A stretch of 64,000 nt of DNA from Harmothoe impar (GCA_947462335.1 OX381720.1:49470481-49534480), one strand, 5' to 3'. Counted from the first letter of the stretch, positions 45,311 to 55,899 are shown. Notes: generated by a model from the sequence alone, not told the origin. Numbers and translations are program-made.

Positions 45311-46932
45311 GTCCCTCCTCAGACACCGGCAACGTGAAAATCGAAAAAACAAAATCGAAGAAAGCTGAAAAGGATTTATCTACCTTAACATCTAAAATCT
45401 CTAGAAACAAGAATACTGGACGTGCCGCCATACCTTTACAACAAGATGACAGTCAATTTGTACGCAAACCAACCAGAACTGAACACCCACTAAACATCAT
45501 CATAAGAAATGGCATGAAGAAAAAATCTGCCCCTAAAACTCCAAGATTTATTGACTCTGACCAGGTTGGGGCCGGGACCATGGTGTGAGGACGTACTAAA
45601 TACATAGTACACCCTTTCCATTGGGTCTGTACTAAGATTATGGTACTGTGCACCATCTTGGGCTGTACCATAATTTTGGTACACCTGGTGTGGCCACTGG
45701 ACCATGACCCCTGCTCATGCAGGTAAATGGGCCAATCACAGCCCAGTACTCATGTACCCTAACTGTGGTCACTGGACTGTGACCCTTATCTGTGCATGTA
45801 ATGAGTGGGGTCACTGGGGTCATAGGTGGGAATATGGAAACCACTCTACTATTTCATACTTATATTTACATTATATGGCTTATTTACTACATTATCAAAC
45901 ATCACTTAGTTAAAACAAAAACGTCATTTTGTGGGCCTTAATCTATGATTTCATTTAATGGGTTCATTTTTATTAGCAGATTTAACAAAAAATTAGCAAA
46001 CTGATTTTACTAAACATTTACTGAAAGAAAATATGTAGATAAAGCCATTTCTCGAATAATATTCCGATTTTAGTTATGAAAAAAGGTGCATACATAGATT
46101 ATAGACCTCTGCTTCCTATAGTGGCATCAGAATTATGCATTTTGGCATGGAAATATGAGAAAAGTGACAATAAATGAGTGTACCAAGTTCTTGGTACACC
46201 CTGTGTTTTGGGGACTGTCATTCAATCTTAGGGCGTACTAAGAAACTGGTCAGTCTCCAACCTGCTGACACTGATTCTGAAACTAAAACCCCTTGCATGA
46301 AGAAATCAAAAATTGACATTGACACCAATAAGGACGCCACTTCTCCAATACTGACGCCACCTGATAACAACCTGATACCTATCATACTTGATATGCCTAC
46401 CCTTGATCAAATAAAGGAAGATTTATTTACTACTGACAGTGAACCAGAACAGGTTCTGGTGGAACCCACCCTTAAGAAAAGGAAGTCACCTCCCAAAGCG
46501 AAGCCATCTACATCAAACAACTCTGCCTCAAGTTCTAGAAACACTACACCTAAGCCCGTGGGGATTGAGGAAAATCACCATGAAGGGGATCCAGTCAAGG
46601 GATCCATAATTTCAAGAAGCAGCAGCCGGACTAGCATGAACAGCAATTTTAGCACGTCATCATCATTCAAAAATGACAAAGTGGAAGAGTACACTCCCAC
46701 TAACATTATAAAATCAATAGTTGTTGTACCCACATATACCCCCACCCCAAAGAAGAAAACTGTAGATGCAGAAACCCAAACTATGTACCATCCTAGATTC
46801 TTTGAAAGAGTAGTACTAGGAAGAGACGTTCTGAAAGGCTATCACTATGGCATTAATAATACCGATCAAAAGATGGGGCAGCATCTTCGTTCCTACATGG
46901 AACGTGTCAATATCTTTGAGACCAAACGATGA
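45310..46932 (+). pseudogene. Orphan Ser/Lys-rich ORF interrupted by a transposon; probable retroelement remnant
   Basis: Two open segments in the same frame, 45310-45561 and 46270-46932. Removing the inserted element plus one 5-bp duplication (708 bp, divisible by 3) joins them at ...SD/TDSE..., giving ~300 codons. The protein is basic and low-complexity (KKAEKD, SKISRNKN, SSSRTS) with a more ordered C-terminus (ETQTMYHPRFFERVVL, LRSYMERVN). I do not recognise the family. The 5' side is cut by a MITE. Downstream come a hammerhead-like motif (47240-47276) and AATAAAG (47289), so a truncated retroelement, perhaps Penelope-like, is possible. Confidence 0.5.
45562..46264. mobile_element. 703-bp inverted-repeat transposon inserted in the orphan ORF
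   Basis: Ends CAGGTTGG and CCAACCTG with looser inverted similarity for ~35 bp (…GTACTAA / TTAG..CGTACTAA). Flanked by CTGAC on both sides (45557-45561, 46265-46269). The interior has palindromic GGTACACC/GGTGTACC-like and GGTCACTGG words. No transposase. Confidence 0.7.
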
Positions 46933-47239
46933 ATCAAATTATAAATTCATACTTTGTATGCTAATTTTTTAGTAGACTTGGATATTATAGAATGTATATA
47001 TATATATCAATTAATTTATTCACACAATGTTATTAATGTAATCTTAACATAAAGCCACGCTAGATCAAAACGCAAAGCAATAGCAAAATTCATGTGAAAT
47101 AATTCTGGCATGACCTACATATTGACCTTTGACCTATACATTGACCTTGACATTGTATAACAATTGTAACTATGGTAACCAATGACCTGAAACTTTGTTC
47201 TTTTTTGTACCTCAGTACCTGTTATGAACTTTCTAGATA

Positions 47240-47276
47240 TCACCTGAAGAAGGCCCATCAGGCCGAAACGTAGTGA
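47240..47276 (+). ncRNA. Hammerhead-ribozyme-like motif
   Basis: TCAC, then CTGAAGA (fits the CUGANGA core), then GGCC-loop-GGCC (self-complementary stem), then GAAA-CGTA-GTGA. The outer TCAC/GTGA would form stem I, with cleavage after CGUA. The ACGT at stem III is palindromic, as in dimer-acting hammerheads of Penelope-like elements. Against it: an extra A before the GGCC stem and a stem I of only 4 bp. Confidence 0.4.
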
Positions 47277-47816
47277 CGGTTTATTTAGAAATAAAGTTTA
47301 CATCTTGTCATCAAGAACTCCTTTTGTTGCTGTTGGTTGTGTTCATTGATGAACCCGTTATTGATATAATGGAATTTATCTCTATATAGTTATATAAAGT
47401 TTTAAAACCTTATTTTGACGTAAAATAACGCGTTTCTTTGTCAGCTGGGGCATTCTTGAAACCCTATCTACTTGCCAGGGCTGCATTCATACATCATACC
47501 AAACCTATCACTCCCGATACATTTGCATGAGGTCAACATGAATACAGCCCTGGTGGGTAGACTTGCCAGGGCTGCATTCATGTATTGTGACAGAAGAGGG
47601 AATATCACTTTAAAGCAGCATGCACTCCTGAACACAATTTACCTGGAATCGTATTATCAAAGAAGAACCCAAAAAGGCCGCCAATCAACATCGGTGTATT
47701 GAGTGACACAAAGAGCACTTGGTCCAAATCAGACAATCGTTGAGGATTTTAGGGCAAAAGCCTTAAATATAGGCCTAAAAATGAGATAAAATCAACAACA
47801 ACAACAAAAAGAAATT

Positions 47817-48468
47817 TGTGGGGTGTTCCACAAGGGGCACATACAATTAATTGTAGAATAAGTGTTTCTATAGGAGGACTTAATTGTATATAACCAGTAA
47901 GACCGAGATTTGGTTGTATCAATTGTATACTGCTTTAAAAAAGTATTTCACAAAGGTCTACAACCAAGATGTTAAGTCAGGGTATTGGCCTACAAATGAG
48001 ATACAACTTATATATATAAGTGTTTCACAATGCATATTTGTGTGGAGCTCAAACCATGCCCGCTAATATTTTCCTTACATATTTTTCCCCGTTTTTTTCA
48101 TGCAATATATGCGTCCTACTACACACAAGAATCCCTGCAAATATCTGTTTATTCAGGATGAAAATGAACTGGTTATACACATTTAAACAACACTTATGTT
48201 GATTCTATGTGATCGTTATACAAGGGGAGCGTATTTAAGGTCAATGCTACATGGTTATTAAGGTTGACTTACTCATACCAAATGTTAGTCTTATGTTGGT
48301 GTTTCACAAGCCACATTATTATCTTCAATTGTATCTAAGCATATGTCCATAGATACAATTGAAACTTGTGAAACACCAAGATAAAATTAACATTTGGTGA
48401 TATTGAGTTGGTCTTAGAAAACATGTAAAATTAATTGTATCTATTTTCTCCTTGTGAAACACCCCACA
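47817..48468. mobile_element. 652-bp element with TGTGGGGTGTTYCACAAGG ends
   Basis: Left TGTGGGGTGTTCCACAAGGG, right CCTTGTGAAACACCCCACA. Words such as CAATTGTAT and GTTTCACAA recur inside in both directions. It occupies the gap where exons 10-12 of SLC23 copy 3 should be. Confidence 0.65.
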
Positions 48469-48826
48469 GACCTGGCTATTCGTCAATAAGGGGCCCGGAC
48501 TGAAGGGTTTAGACAGAGTTCGCAACACAACGCCCAACAGAACCTGCCATGATATTACATTATTAAAAACCCTGCAACTGCAATAAAGGAGATGATTTTG
48601 TATTTGAATGGTCCTTATCCTTAAGAAATCTAAAAGAGAGAGATGAATGCCTTACCTCTGTTGAGGGCATGGACAGGAGGTGGTGGTGCCCCCGAGAGAC
48701 GTGCGCATGCGTAGTAATCCCCCACAGGCTCAATGATGCCGGCGATGACCCCAGCCAACATGCCCACCACAGCCGCTGCAGAGGCTGTCGGCATACCCCA
48801 CTGACCTGGGGAAGGACATCCATATA

Positions 48827-49116
48827 GGCTGTGTCTCACGAGATTGTAACAATTGAAATGTCTTTGACCGTGGGTAGTCTTTGACCGGATGTAGTCTTTG
48901 AACGGGTGTAGACTTTGAGCGGGTGTAGTCTTTGACCAGCAAGCTTCAAAACGGCTGAAATGGGGGCTATGTACACAGGAATGCAGGGAAATTTATAAGA
49001 TATAGTGTCATAATATCCATTATCATTTTCCTGGCATTTCTGTGTACATAGCCCCCCATTTCAGCTGTTCTGAAGCTTGCTGGTCATAGACTCCACCCTT
49101 GCAATCTTGCTATTCA
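48827..49116. mobile_element. Diverged GTCTCACGAG-ended MITE
   Basis: Left end GGCTGTGTCTCACGAGATTG, then several GTAGTCTTTGACCGG-like units. An internal inverted pair ACGGCTGAAATGGGGGC/GCCCCCCATTTCAGCTG follows. The right end is degenerate. Related to 7176-7466 and 20853-21392. Confidence 0.5.
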
Positions 49117-49347
49117 AAAATTACATTTAAAGCAAGTGTCTGTACTGACAATGATAATAGATAAGGCTCCCCTATTGTTACAACTAGATTAAACATTTTG
49201 ATAGGTAATTTACCACAGAGGATTACAGAAAATATTCAAGCTTTCTGATTTATGCTGTAGAAACCTTATTAATGGTCCGATTTACAAGCCATAAAAACTA
49301 GCATATCAGCAAGAATCTCTAGAATACAGCCAGCTATTCGGACTGGC

Positions 49348-49641
49348 ATTATAAATAATGTATATTATCATTAATTTGGCCGGGTATAAGCGTTCTACTC
49401 TATACACGTGCAATGCTAGTCTTTACATATCGTTTAAACTAATATAGAGAGGCTCTGGCTAGTCTATTTTACAGTGTGTTTACCTATGCACAGATGGCGC
49501 CATCACCCACTATACAGATCAGACCCCAGGCAGCACACCGGCCTACACTCATCACGCAGACGGACGGCCGTGAGGGAGGCTATAAATAACGCTGCACACC
49601 GCCCAGCCGCCAGTCACCTCCCGGCAGCAGAGCGACCAGAG
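49348..49641 (+). repeat. A1 split direct repeat with promoter
   Basis: 294 bp, repeated at 54072-54365. Contains a TATA-like GCTATAAATAACG at 49579-49591, about 150 bp before the gag ATG, so it probably starts the element's RNA. Confidence 0.85.
49579..49591 (+). promoter_or_regulatory. TATA box of the DIRS-like element
   Basis: CTATAAATAA inside repeat A1, upstream of gag. A second copy occurs in A2 (~54304). Confidence 0.6.
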
Positions 49642-49741
49642 CAGACGACTTTTACACGGCACACAGCACACCCTGCACACAGCACACAACTCTGTACATA
49701 GGATTTATATATTCTTTTTATAATTCTAGTTCTGCTTCAAG

Positions 49742-51079
49742 GTGACTATGGGCGGCAGTCGTGGACGCAAGGCTGCCTCTACTAGGGCCACAGCACAGCC
49801 TACTAGGAGGACAACTAGAGGCAGCCAGCAGGACCCTCCTACTACTACAACTTCTGCTCCCTCACCACCACCCACCACAACAAGGAGGAACACAGTTGCT
49901 TCAAATGCACAAGAGATTAAAGGTATGCAGTCTCAGCTTTCAGACATTCATACACTGTTACAATGTATTGCTGGCAAGAAGAATGAAGGTGGTGAGGGAG
50001 AGACAGTAGTAAGTAGGAGTGGTGGCATGAGTGACAGCAATGGCCGCCAAGGGCACAACAATGGCCGCCAAGGGCACAGTACCGGCACCCAGGGGAAGGG
50101 CAGCCATGTTGGCAGCCATCTTGAAAAAGTTTTACCTCATGACATTTCAACAGACTTTGACTCTGATAGTGACACTGTTGTTCAATTTAAGTCAAGTATT
50201 CCACAGAGAAAGAAGAGGCACAACACTACTACTTCTACAAGAGACCCCTTCTCAGCCCAGGTGGAGGTTCCTGAGTTCTCTTCTTCAAGAAGGAGGCACA
50301 TGACTACAGGGTACCAAGACTTCCCAGACTCTGCTGCAGACATAGAGGGAGATGAAGAGGTGAAGAGGCAGGTTGCCAACTTGCTTCTCAAGAACATGAC
50401 ATCCATCCCTCCAACCTCAAAAGGTAAAAGGTTCTTTGCTCACACACATATCTTAAGAGGTAGCAAGAAGGTCAAGGCAGGGCTGGGAGAGTTAACAGAG
50501 TCAGAATACAACTGGGGATTTTTACAGTGTATCTTCAACCCACTCAACTCAGATGAGGATAGAAAGCTCATGGTTCAACACTTAGAAGAGGTAAATGAAG
50601 ATGGCATGACATATGTATGGGAGGATGTAAGAAGTTGGTCAGAGGACATTTGCAGCAAGATAGCAGACCCAGACAACAAGCTTACATGGAGGCAAGGTTA
50701 CCAGATTGATAAGTTGAGGGCCAAGACTTCTCAAGTTAGGAAGAAGGGGCAGGCAGCCAGCCAAGATTCAGTAGAAAGAAAGGTAGACTCAGACATGTCC
50801 GAAGAGTTGAGGTCTGCAAAGCCTGGCCCCCCCTGTAGACAGTTTAACCAAGGTCAGTGCCAGTTACAGGGAGATCATGTGATGAATGGATACAGGCACC
50901 TTCACATCTGCTCACACTGCATCTATAATAAGTGTGAAAAATACCCCCACCCAGAAAGTTCATGTCAATCAAAGAGAGTGAGACAAGAGAGAAAGAAGTG
51001 GTACCAAGCAAGGGAACAAGCAGCAGCAGGCAAGGGTCAAGGGCAGGGTCAGGGTCAAGGGCAGGGGTTTGGACACTAG
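49742..51079 (+). CDS. Gag-like protein of the DIRS-like element
   Basis: 445 residues from an ATG at 49748 or the upstream in-frame start at 49742. N-terminal Thr/Arg/Pro-rich segment (residues 1-55), a short helical stretch (60-80), a Gly/His/Gln-rich part (95-125), then an ordered domain (205-330). The C-terminal Cys/His cluster has C365, C373, C390, C393, C398, H403 and C408, as in DIRS/Ngaro gag proteins. The tail is GQGQGQGQG. Its 3' end overlaps the RT gene by 118 nt in another frame, so translation may involve a frameshift or internal start. Confidence 0.8.
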   Translation: MTMGGSRGRKAASTRATAQPTRRTTRGSQQDPPTTTTSAPSPPPTTTRRNTVASNAQEIKGMQSQLSDIHTLLQCIAGKKNEGGEGETVVSRSGGMSDSNGRQGHNNGRQGHSTGTQGKGSHVGSHLEKVLPHDISTDFDSDSDTVVQFKSSIPQRKKRHNTTTSTRDPFSAQVEVPEFSSSRRRHMTTGYQDFPDSAADIEGDEEVKRQVANLLLKNMTSIPPTSKGKRFFAHTHILRGSKKVKAGLGELTESEYNWGFLQCIFNPLNSDEDRKLMVQHLEEVNEDGMTYVWEDVRSWSEDICSKIADPDNKLTWRQGYQIDKLRAKTSQVRKKGQAASQDSVERKVDSDMSEELRSAKPGPPCRQFNQGQCQLQGDHVMNGYRHLHICSHCIYNKCEKYPHPESSCQSKRVRQERKKWYQAREQAAAGKGQGQGQGQGQGFGH

Positions 51080-53010
51080 AGAGGGAGGTATTTGAAGAAA
51101 GTGAGCCAGTAGGCCACTCAACCTCAGTACATAGCACACATGCCAGAAAGGCTACCCCTCTGAACCTAGACCCTGTACTCAGTCAGACCACTGCACATAG
51201 CAAGCAAGTAGTTCCAAACACAGAACAAGTCTCAAGGCCAACCAAAAAACAAGTCAGCCATAAGTGCATAGTCAGCAAGACTCCTGAACAATATCAAGGT
51301 TATATAAAAGCAATGTGGCCCTATCCTACTACTGATGCTTATAGACAAGCATTAGAACCAATGTTACTGTACACTGCCGTCAGACAATTCAATCTTCCAA
51401 ATTTTCTAGGTGCCAGAATCCAGGTTCCATCACAGCTGAAGTGTGACAATTGGGACAAGGCCTTGTCCAGCTACGAAGACAAGCAAGTATGTGAGTTCGC
51501 CAGGTATGGTTGGCCCCTGAGTTACTCTAGTGATATTCTTCCAACTCCTACAGAAAAGAATCACAAAAGTCCAATTGAACATCCCACAGAAATTACAGCA
51601 TTCATAGAGGGGGAGTGCTGCTTGGATGCGATGCTTGGCCCATTCAGCACTCCCCCCTTTGACTCATGGACGATGGTGAGCCCTATGCTCACACGTCCAA
51701 AGAAAGACTCAGATAAGCTGAGGGTCATTATAGACCTTAGCTACCCCGAAGGGAATAGTGTGAACTCAGGTATTGAAAAACAGTTCTATTTAGGTGAGCC
51801 CATCAAGTACACTCTCCCGTCAGTACTCGACCTCGCAGAAGATGTCAAGAAGGCAGGAAGGGGTTGCTTATTATGGAAGAACGACCTGTCCAGGGCTTAC
51901 AAGCAGATGAGGACTGACCCACTTGCATACCCCCTCATGTGTATAAAACACCTTGACAATTATTATGTTGACATTTGTCCCGCATTCGGTTGCAGAATCA
52001 GCGGAGCATCACAGCAGAGAGTGTCCATGGCCGTCTGCCATCTAATGGCAGAAAGAGGGTACAAAGCTCTAGCTTACGTAGATGATTTCTGTGGGGTAGC
52101 TGCAGAAGAGGACGAAGCCTGGGCCAGTTTCACCGACTTTAATGCTATATGTGACTTTCTAGGTTTGCAGCTGGCCCCAGAAAAAGCTGCCCCCCCAAGC
52201 ACAAGCATGGAATGGTTAGGTTTCAATGTTGATACAATGAAGATGTTGATCACTGTTCCCACAGAGAAGCTCGAGGAAGTCCTAGAAGAAGCTGCGTTGT
52301 GGTCAACCAAGGTGAAGGCCACACGCAAGGAGCTTCAGCAGTTGGCAGGAAAGTTGTCTCACATTAGCAGTTGCATAAAACATTCTCGAAAGTTCATGTG
52401 CAGGTTGCTAGGCAATCTCAGAATTGCCCCCCCTTTCGGACAGGTAAAGGTGTCAGACAAACTCAGAAAAGACATTGAGTGGTTCCTGGAATTCGCAAGA
52501 AAATTCAATGGCAAGGTTCTAATCAATCCTTCTCTTCAAGTGGTTCATATCCAGGCAGATGCATGTCCTCGTGGCGGTGGCGGCTTCAGTGAGTCCCACT
52601 TCTACCACTTCAAGTTTCAGCAGGAAATCTCGGAAGAGCATCATATCAGCAGGTTGGAGGCCATCAACCTCGTGGTTGCTACAAAGACACTAGTTGGTAA
52701 GACTGTCAGTAATGTACGCCTTCACATTCTTACTGATAATATTGCCACAGCTCAGGTATTGATGTCAGGTAGAACTCGGGATCCGGTGATGGCAGCGTGT
52801 TCTCGAGAGATGGCAATGTTCGTTGCTAGTCGGGGGATGGAACTCGATGTTCAGCATACCCCTGGGAAACTCCTTGTACTGGCAGATGCTCTCAGCAGAC
52901 GAGGTCACTGCGAGCACATGAAGGACTTATCAGATGAACTAGTTAAAAAGGCTGGCCTCAAGATCAGAAAGGCAGTAGGTTTGCATAGACTTATTGACGT
53001 AACCCTCTAA
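50962..53010 (+). CDS. Reverse transcriptase-RNase H of the DIRS-like element
   Basis: Copies the element RNA into DNA. 682 residues from ATG 50962; the first ~95 residues overlap or follow gag and are unordered, so the true start may differ. RT domain: VIIDLSYPEGN (~255-265), KNDLSRAYKQ with catalytic D308, and YVDD at 372-375. RNase H domain: D532 (QADACPRGGG), E566, D592 (TDNIATA) and D642 (LADALSR). No stop or frameshift. A recombinase gene rather than a DDE integrase follows 36 nt downstream, which separates it from LTR retrotransposons. Confidence 0.92.
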   Translation: MSIKESETREKEVVPSKGTSSSRQGSRAGSGSRAGVWTLEREVFEESEPVGHSTSVHSTHARKATPLNLDPVLSQTTAHSKQVVPNTEQVSRPTKKQVSHKCIVSKTPEQYQGYIKAMWPYPTTDAYRQALEPMLLYTAVRQFNLPNFLGARIQVPSQLKCDNWDKALSSYEDKQVCEFARYGWPLSYSSDILPTPTEKNHKSPIEHPTEITAFIEGECCLDAMLGPFSTPPFDSWTMVSPMLTRPKKDSDKLRVIIDLSYPEGNSVNSGIEKQFYLGEPIKYTLPSVLDLAEDVKKAGRGCLLWKNDLSRAYKQMRTDPLAYPLMCIKHLDNYYVDICPAFGCRISGASQQRVSMAVCHLMAERGYKALAYVDDFCGVAAEEDEAWASFTDFNAICDFLGLQLAPEKAAPPSTSMEWLGFNVDTMKMLITVPTEKLEEVLEEAALWSTKVKATRKELQQLAGKLSHISSCIKHSRKFMCRLLGNLRIAPPFGQVKVSDKLRKDIEWFLEFARKFNGKVLINPSLQVVHIQADACPRGGGGFSESHFYHFKFQQEISEEHHISRLEAINLVVATKTLVGKTVSNVRLHILTDNIATAQVLMSGRTRDPVMAACSREMAMFVASRGMELDVQHTPGKLLVLADALSRRGHCEHMKDLSDELVKKAGLKIRKAVGLHRLIDVTL

Positions 53011-53045
53011 TTACAGAAATCGCTGGGTCGGGCTCATATAGCCAG

Positions 53046-53975
53046 ATGTTGGGATCGTACGACGCCGGGACAACCACGGGCACTAAGATCAACCAACTAC
53101 AATACATAAAACTGTACTTCATGTTCATGGTAGCATGTGCTTTCCCAATCTTCAAGCCTGACCTCATTTGTATACTCTTGTATGCTCAGTTCTTGAACAA
53201 CTCTTTCACATCAGTGCAAACTGTTAGGAATTATCTATCTGGTGCTAAAGTGTTTGTTAGAGACAGAAATTTTAATGTAGAGATATTCTCCCATCCTACC
53301 CTGAGAAAGCTAGTCAAAGGTTTTGAAAGACTATCAGATCATATTCCAAAACAGGCTCCAGCCTTATCCGCAAAGACAATCAAACGAGTGGTAGATGTAT
53401 TAAGACAATTATCAGCAGAAGGTCAGGTTGCTGCAGCAGCCATTTTGTTTGGTACATGTACATTCCTCAGACAATCAAACTTCCTAATGACACAAGGAAT
53501 GTTGGTTAACCCACACATAGTATGTAGATCAGACCTAGTCTTAAAGAGAAATATTATGTGGGTTAGAGTACTATCAACCAAAACTCTATCTAAGAAGAAG
53601 GCAGTGGCCATTCCTATACCAAGAATACATAACTCAAACTATTGTCCTGTAAAAGCTACTATCGATGCAATGAATGTTGTTAACGGACCTACCCAAGGCC
53701 CAATATTTTTATCCCCATATTCGAAATATCCAATGATGGCAGGCAGGGTAACTCAACTTCTCAGGCTGGCCCTCCATATACTAGGCCATCCAGCAGCCAC
53801 GACAGCCACAGTACACTCGACAAGGAGGTCAGGCGCTCAGCTAGGTGCTCGTGGTGGGGCATCACAGGAAGAGGTAGCAGCACATGGTACTTGGGCCTCG
53901 CGTGCCAGCGAGGTCTATGCCCCGAAGAAATTGTACACTTCAATTCCGTCAGTCATGTCAAAATCATTTAAATAG
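53046..53975 (+). CDS. Tyrosine recombinase of the DIRS-like element
   Basis: 309 residues. Catalytic set in order: R142 (TFLRQSNFL), H257-x-x-R260 (HSTRRSGA), H280 with W283 (HGTWAS) and nucleophile Y291 (EVYAP). N-terminal helical SAM-like part includes TVRNYLSGAKVF. The enzyme should integrate a circular DNA copy by strand exchange at the short ATT core shared by the A and B repeats. All catalytic residues are present, so the element could be active. Confidence 0.9.
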   Translation: MLGSYDAGTTTGTKINQLQYIKLYFMFMVACAFPIFKPDLICILLYAQFLNNSFTSVQTVRNYLSGAKVFVRDRNFNVEIFSHPTLRKLVKGFERLSDHIPKQAPALSAKTIKRVVDVLRQLSAEGQVAAAAILFGTCTFLRQSNFLMTQGMLVNPHIVCRSDLVLKRNIMWVRVLSTKTLSKKKAVAIPIPRIHNSNYCPVKATIDAMNVVNGPTQGPIFLSPYSKYPMMAGRVTQLLRLALHILGHPAATTATVHSTRRSGAQLGARGGASQEEVAAHGTWASRASEVYAPKKLYTSIPSVMSKSFK

Positions 53976-53979
53976 TTTG

Positions 53980-54074
53980 CATATTATTTTAACATGAGCT
54001 CTTACTTGAAGCCGTATTGTGGCAATAATAAAATTTTAAAAGCCAATCCTCTTCATCTTATTCCTGGCATAATT
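53980..54074 (+). repeat. B1 split direct repeat with poly(A) signal
   Basis: 95 bp, CATATTATTTTAACATGAGC to GGCATAATT. Contains AATAAA at 54027-54032, likely the 3' processing signal. Identical to B2. Confidence 0.85.
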
Positions 54075-54365
54075 ATAAATAATGTATATTATTATTAATT
54101 TGGCCGGGTATAAGCGTTCTACTCTATACATGTGCAATGCTAGTCTTTACATATCTTTTAAACTAATATAGAGAGGCTCTGGCTAGTCTATTTTACAGTG
54201 TGTTTACCTATGCACAGATGGCGCCATCACCCACTATACAGATCAGACCCCAGGCAGCACACCGGCCTACACTCATCACGCAGACGGACGGCCGTGAGGG
54301 AGGCTATAAATAACGCTGCACACCGCCCAGCCGCCAGTCACCTCCCGGCAGCAGAGCGACCAGAG
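54072..54365 (+). repeat. A2 split direct repeat
   Basis: Second copy of A, three substitutions from A1; two of these are C/T differences, one in a CACGTG versus CATGTG word. A 120-residue frame starting here is not considered a gene. Confidence 0.85.
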
Positions 54366-54426
54366 AGACTTTCCCACCCACCATCCCAGAAGAACAATAG
54401 AACATTTCAACGCGAGGATTATTGTA

Positions 54427-54521
54427 CATATTATTTTAACATGAGCTCTTACTTGAAGCCGTATTGTGGCAATAATAAAATTTTAAAAGCCAATCCTCTT
54501 CATCTTATTCCTGGCATAATT
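54427..54521 (+). repeat. B2 split direct repeat
   Basis: Identical to B1; its final ATT is the right edge of the element. It follows A2 after a 61-bp unique stretch. Confidence 0.85.
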
Positions 54522-55155
54522 AGCCCTCCTTCTGCCGGACTGGCAGACTTTCCGCCGGCTATATCCGGTGTCCGGCAGGTCTTCGTATAGACTGAAAGGG
54601 TATCGTCTTTGTTATGCTTGTGTAGTGGTTCGTTATGTTGTTCTTATGCAGAATAAGAAGGCAGAATGTAAAAATTCAACGTAGACAAGATAAGTGTAAA
54701 CATGTTTCAAAGATGAATAAAAGGAGCTCTGCTTGACTTTTTTTTTTAAAAGAAGGCAGAATGGTAGTTTCCAAGTGGATTTGAATAGGCAGTTTATCAT
54801 ATGTACAATAGGTCTGAATTACTGAATGGATAGCAGCAGGTTTTGAATGGTCTTTCCAGACAAGACACTTAGAAAGTGTTAAAGCTTGACGGTCATGGTT
54901 GAAGTGAGGCCAAAAGCACTTTTGGATATAGTTCAGTTGTCATTCACAAGAGGGCTCTTAAGGCCTGGGAGCTCAGCTCTTACAGCCACAAGATAGGGTG
55001 AATATGTTGTAGCTGGACAATACTCATGGTCCCCTGTCCAAACACTGCTGTCCTCTGGTGGAACTGTTATTTAAGTCTATGTATGGAAAAAGCTGAACTT
55101 ATTTCCTGACGGCCCAGCTTCAACACGAGTCAGTAAGTGCATGGATATGATATAC
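54522..55155. other. Intronic stretch of SLC23 copy 3
   Basis: Right flank of the DIRS-like element. Begins AGCCCTCCTTCTGCCGGACT with a GCCGG-rich palindromic patch (54527-54580). No gene recognised. Confidence 0.4.
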
Positions 55156-55899
55156 CTGGGTAGGGGAATCTGAACCACCTGGCATCCTCCAGTACTTTTA
55201 GCTTTATATCAGTCCTGGCTCCATACCCAAGTATGGACGGGTCAGATGGGAAAACATCAGTTACTGTTAAGATGGCGCAGAATGACCATCTGATCACGAT
55301 AGCCAGGAACACCTTAAATGAAACACTCAGCTTAATTACATGTATTTCACTTACAGGAACTCAATACAAAACATTACATAAAAGTGCACTACTTTTGTTT
55401 ACATGTAATGCAAAAGATTCCAGGGTCTCCAGTCATTGGAACAATGGAACTCTAGCACTGTAACATGAGTGATGCTATAACTGTAAGTAGCGGTCATAAT
55501 TTTTTTCCCCTTTGATTTCTTTCATTTTACTCGATGAAAAGGCAACACGATAAAAATTTCAGTAGCATAATCATAGCATCGAAGTAGCACCAACCGGAAG
55601 TAGTTTAAAGATGGGGCATTTGGTTATGTGGCATCCATTTTCCTTGTTGTATGAAGGAAATGGAACCTGGACATTCCGGAGGTACTGGGAGAAAATGGTA
55701 ATTAATCCCATCGTCCTGCAAAATAGTTTGAAAGTCATTTAATCTAATTCTCCAATGACAGCATAGCAATAAATATACTATGCCCAGAAGCTGTTTAGGC
55801 GCGATTGTCGCCAGGATGGCTAAGAAAAAACAGGTTTTCTAGGTAATTTCCTTATGAAATATATAAGAATAGGCCTAAGGGTTTCCTGGGTGAGTGCCT

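Larger units (their letters stand above)
49348..54521 (+). mobile_element. DIRS/Ngaro-type tyrosine-recombinase retrotransposon, apparently intact
   Basis: Three open genes on the plus strand (gag 49742-51079, RT-RNase H 50962-53010, tyrosine recombinase 53046-53975) between split direct repeats arranged A1 (49348-49641), B1 (53980-54074), A2 (54072-54365), B2 (54427-54521). B1 and A2 overlap by ATT, and the outer ends also begin and end with ATT. This A1-genes-B1-A2-B2 plan is known for Ngaro/PAT-type elements, which integrate as circles through the recombinase and leave no target duplication. A1 and A2 differ at three of 294 positions; B1 and B2 are identical, so the insertion is young. It lies in the intron between exons 9 and 8 of SLC23 copy 3, opposite in strand. 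Confidence 0.9.

Noticed and set aside
49474..49701. 75-residue frame repeated at 54198-54590
   Set aside because: It lies in the A1/A2 direct repeats around the TATA box and is non-coding repeat sequence.
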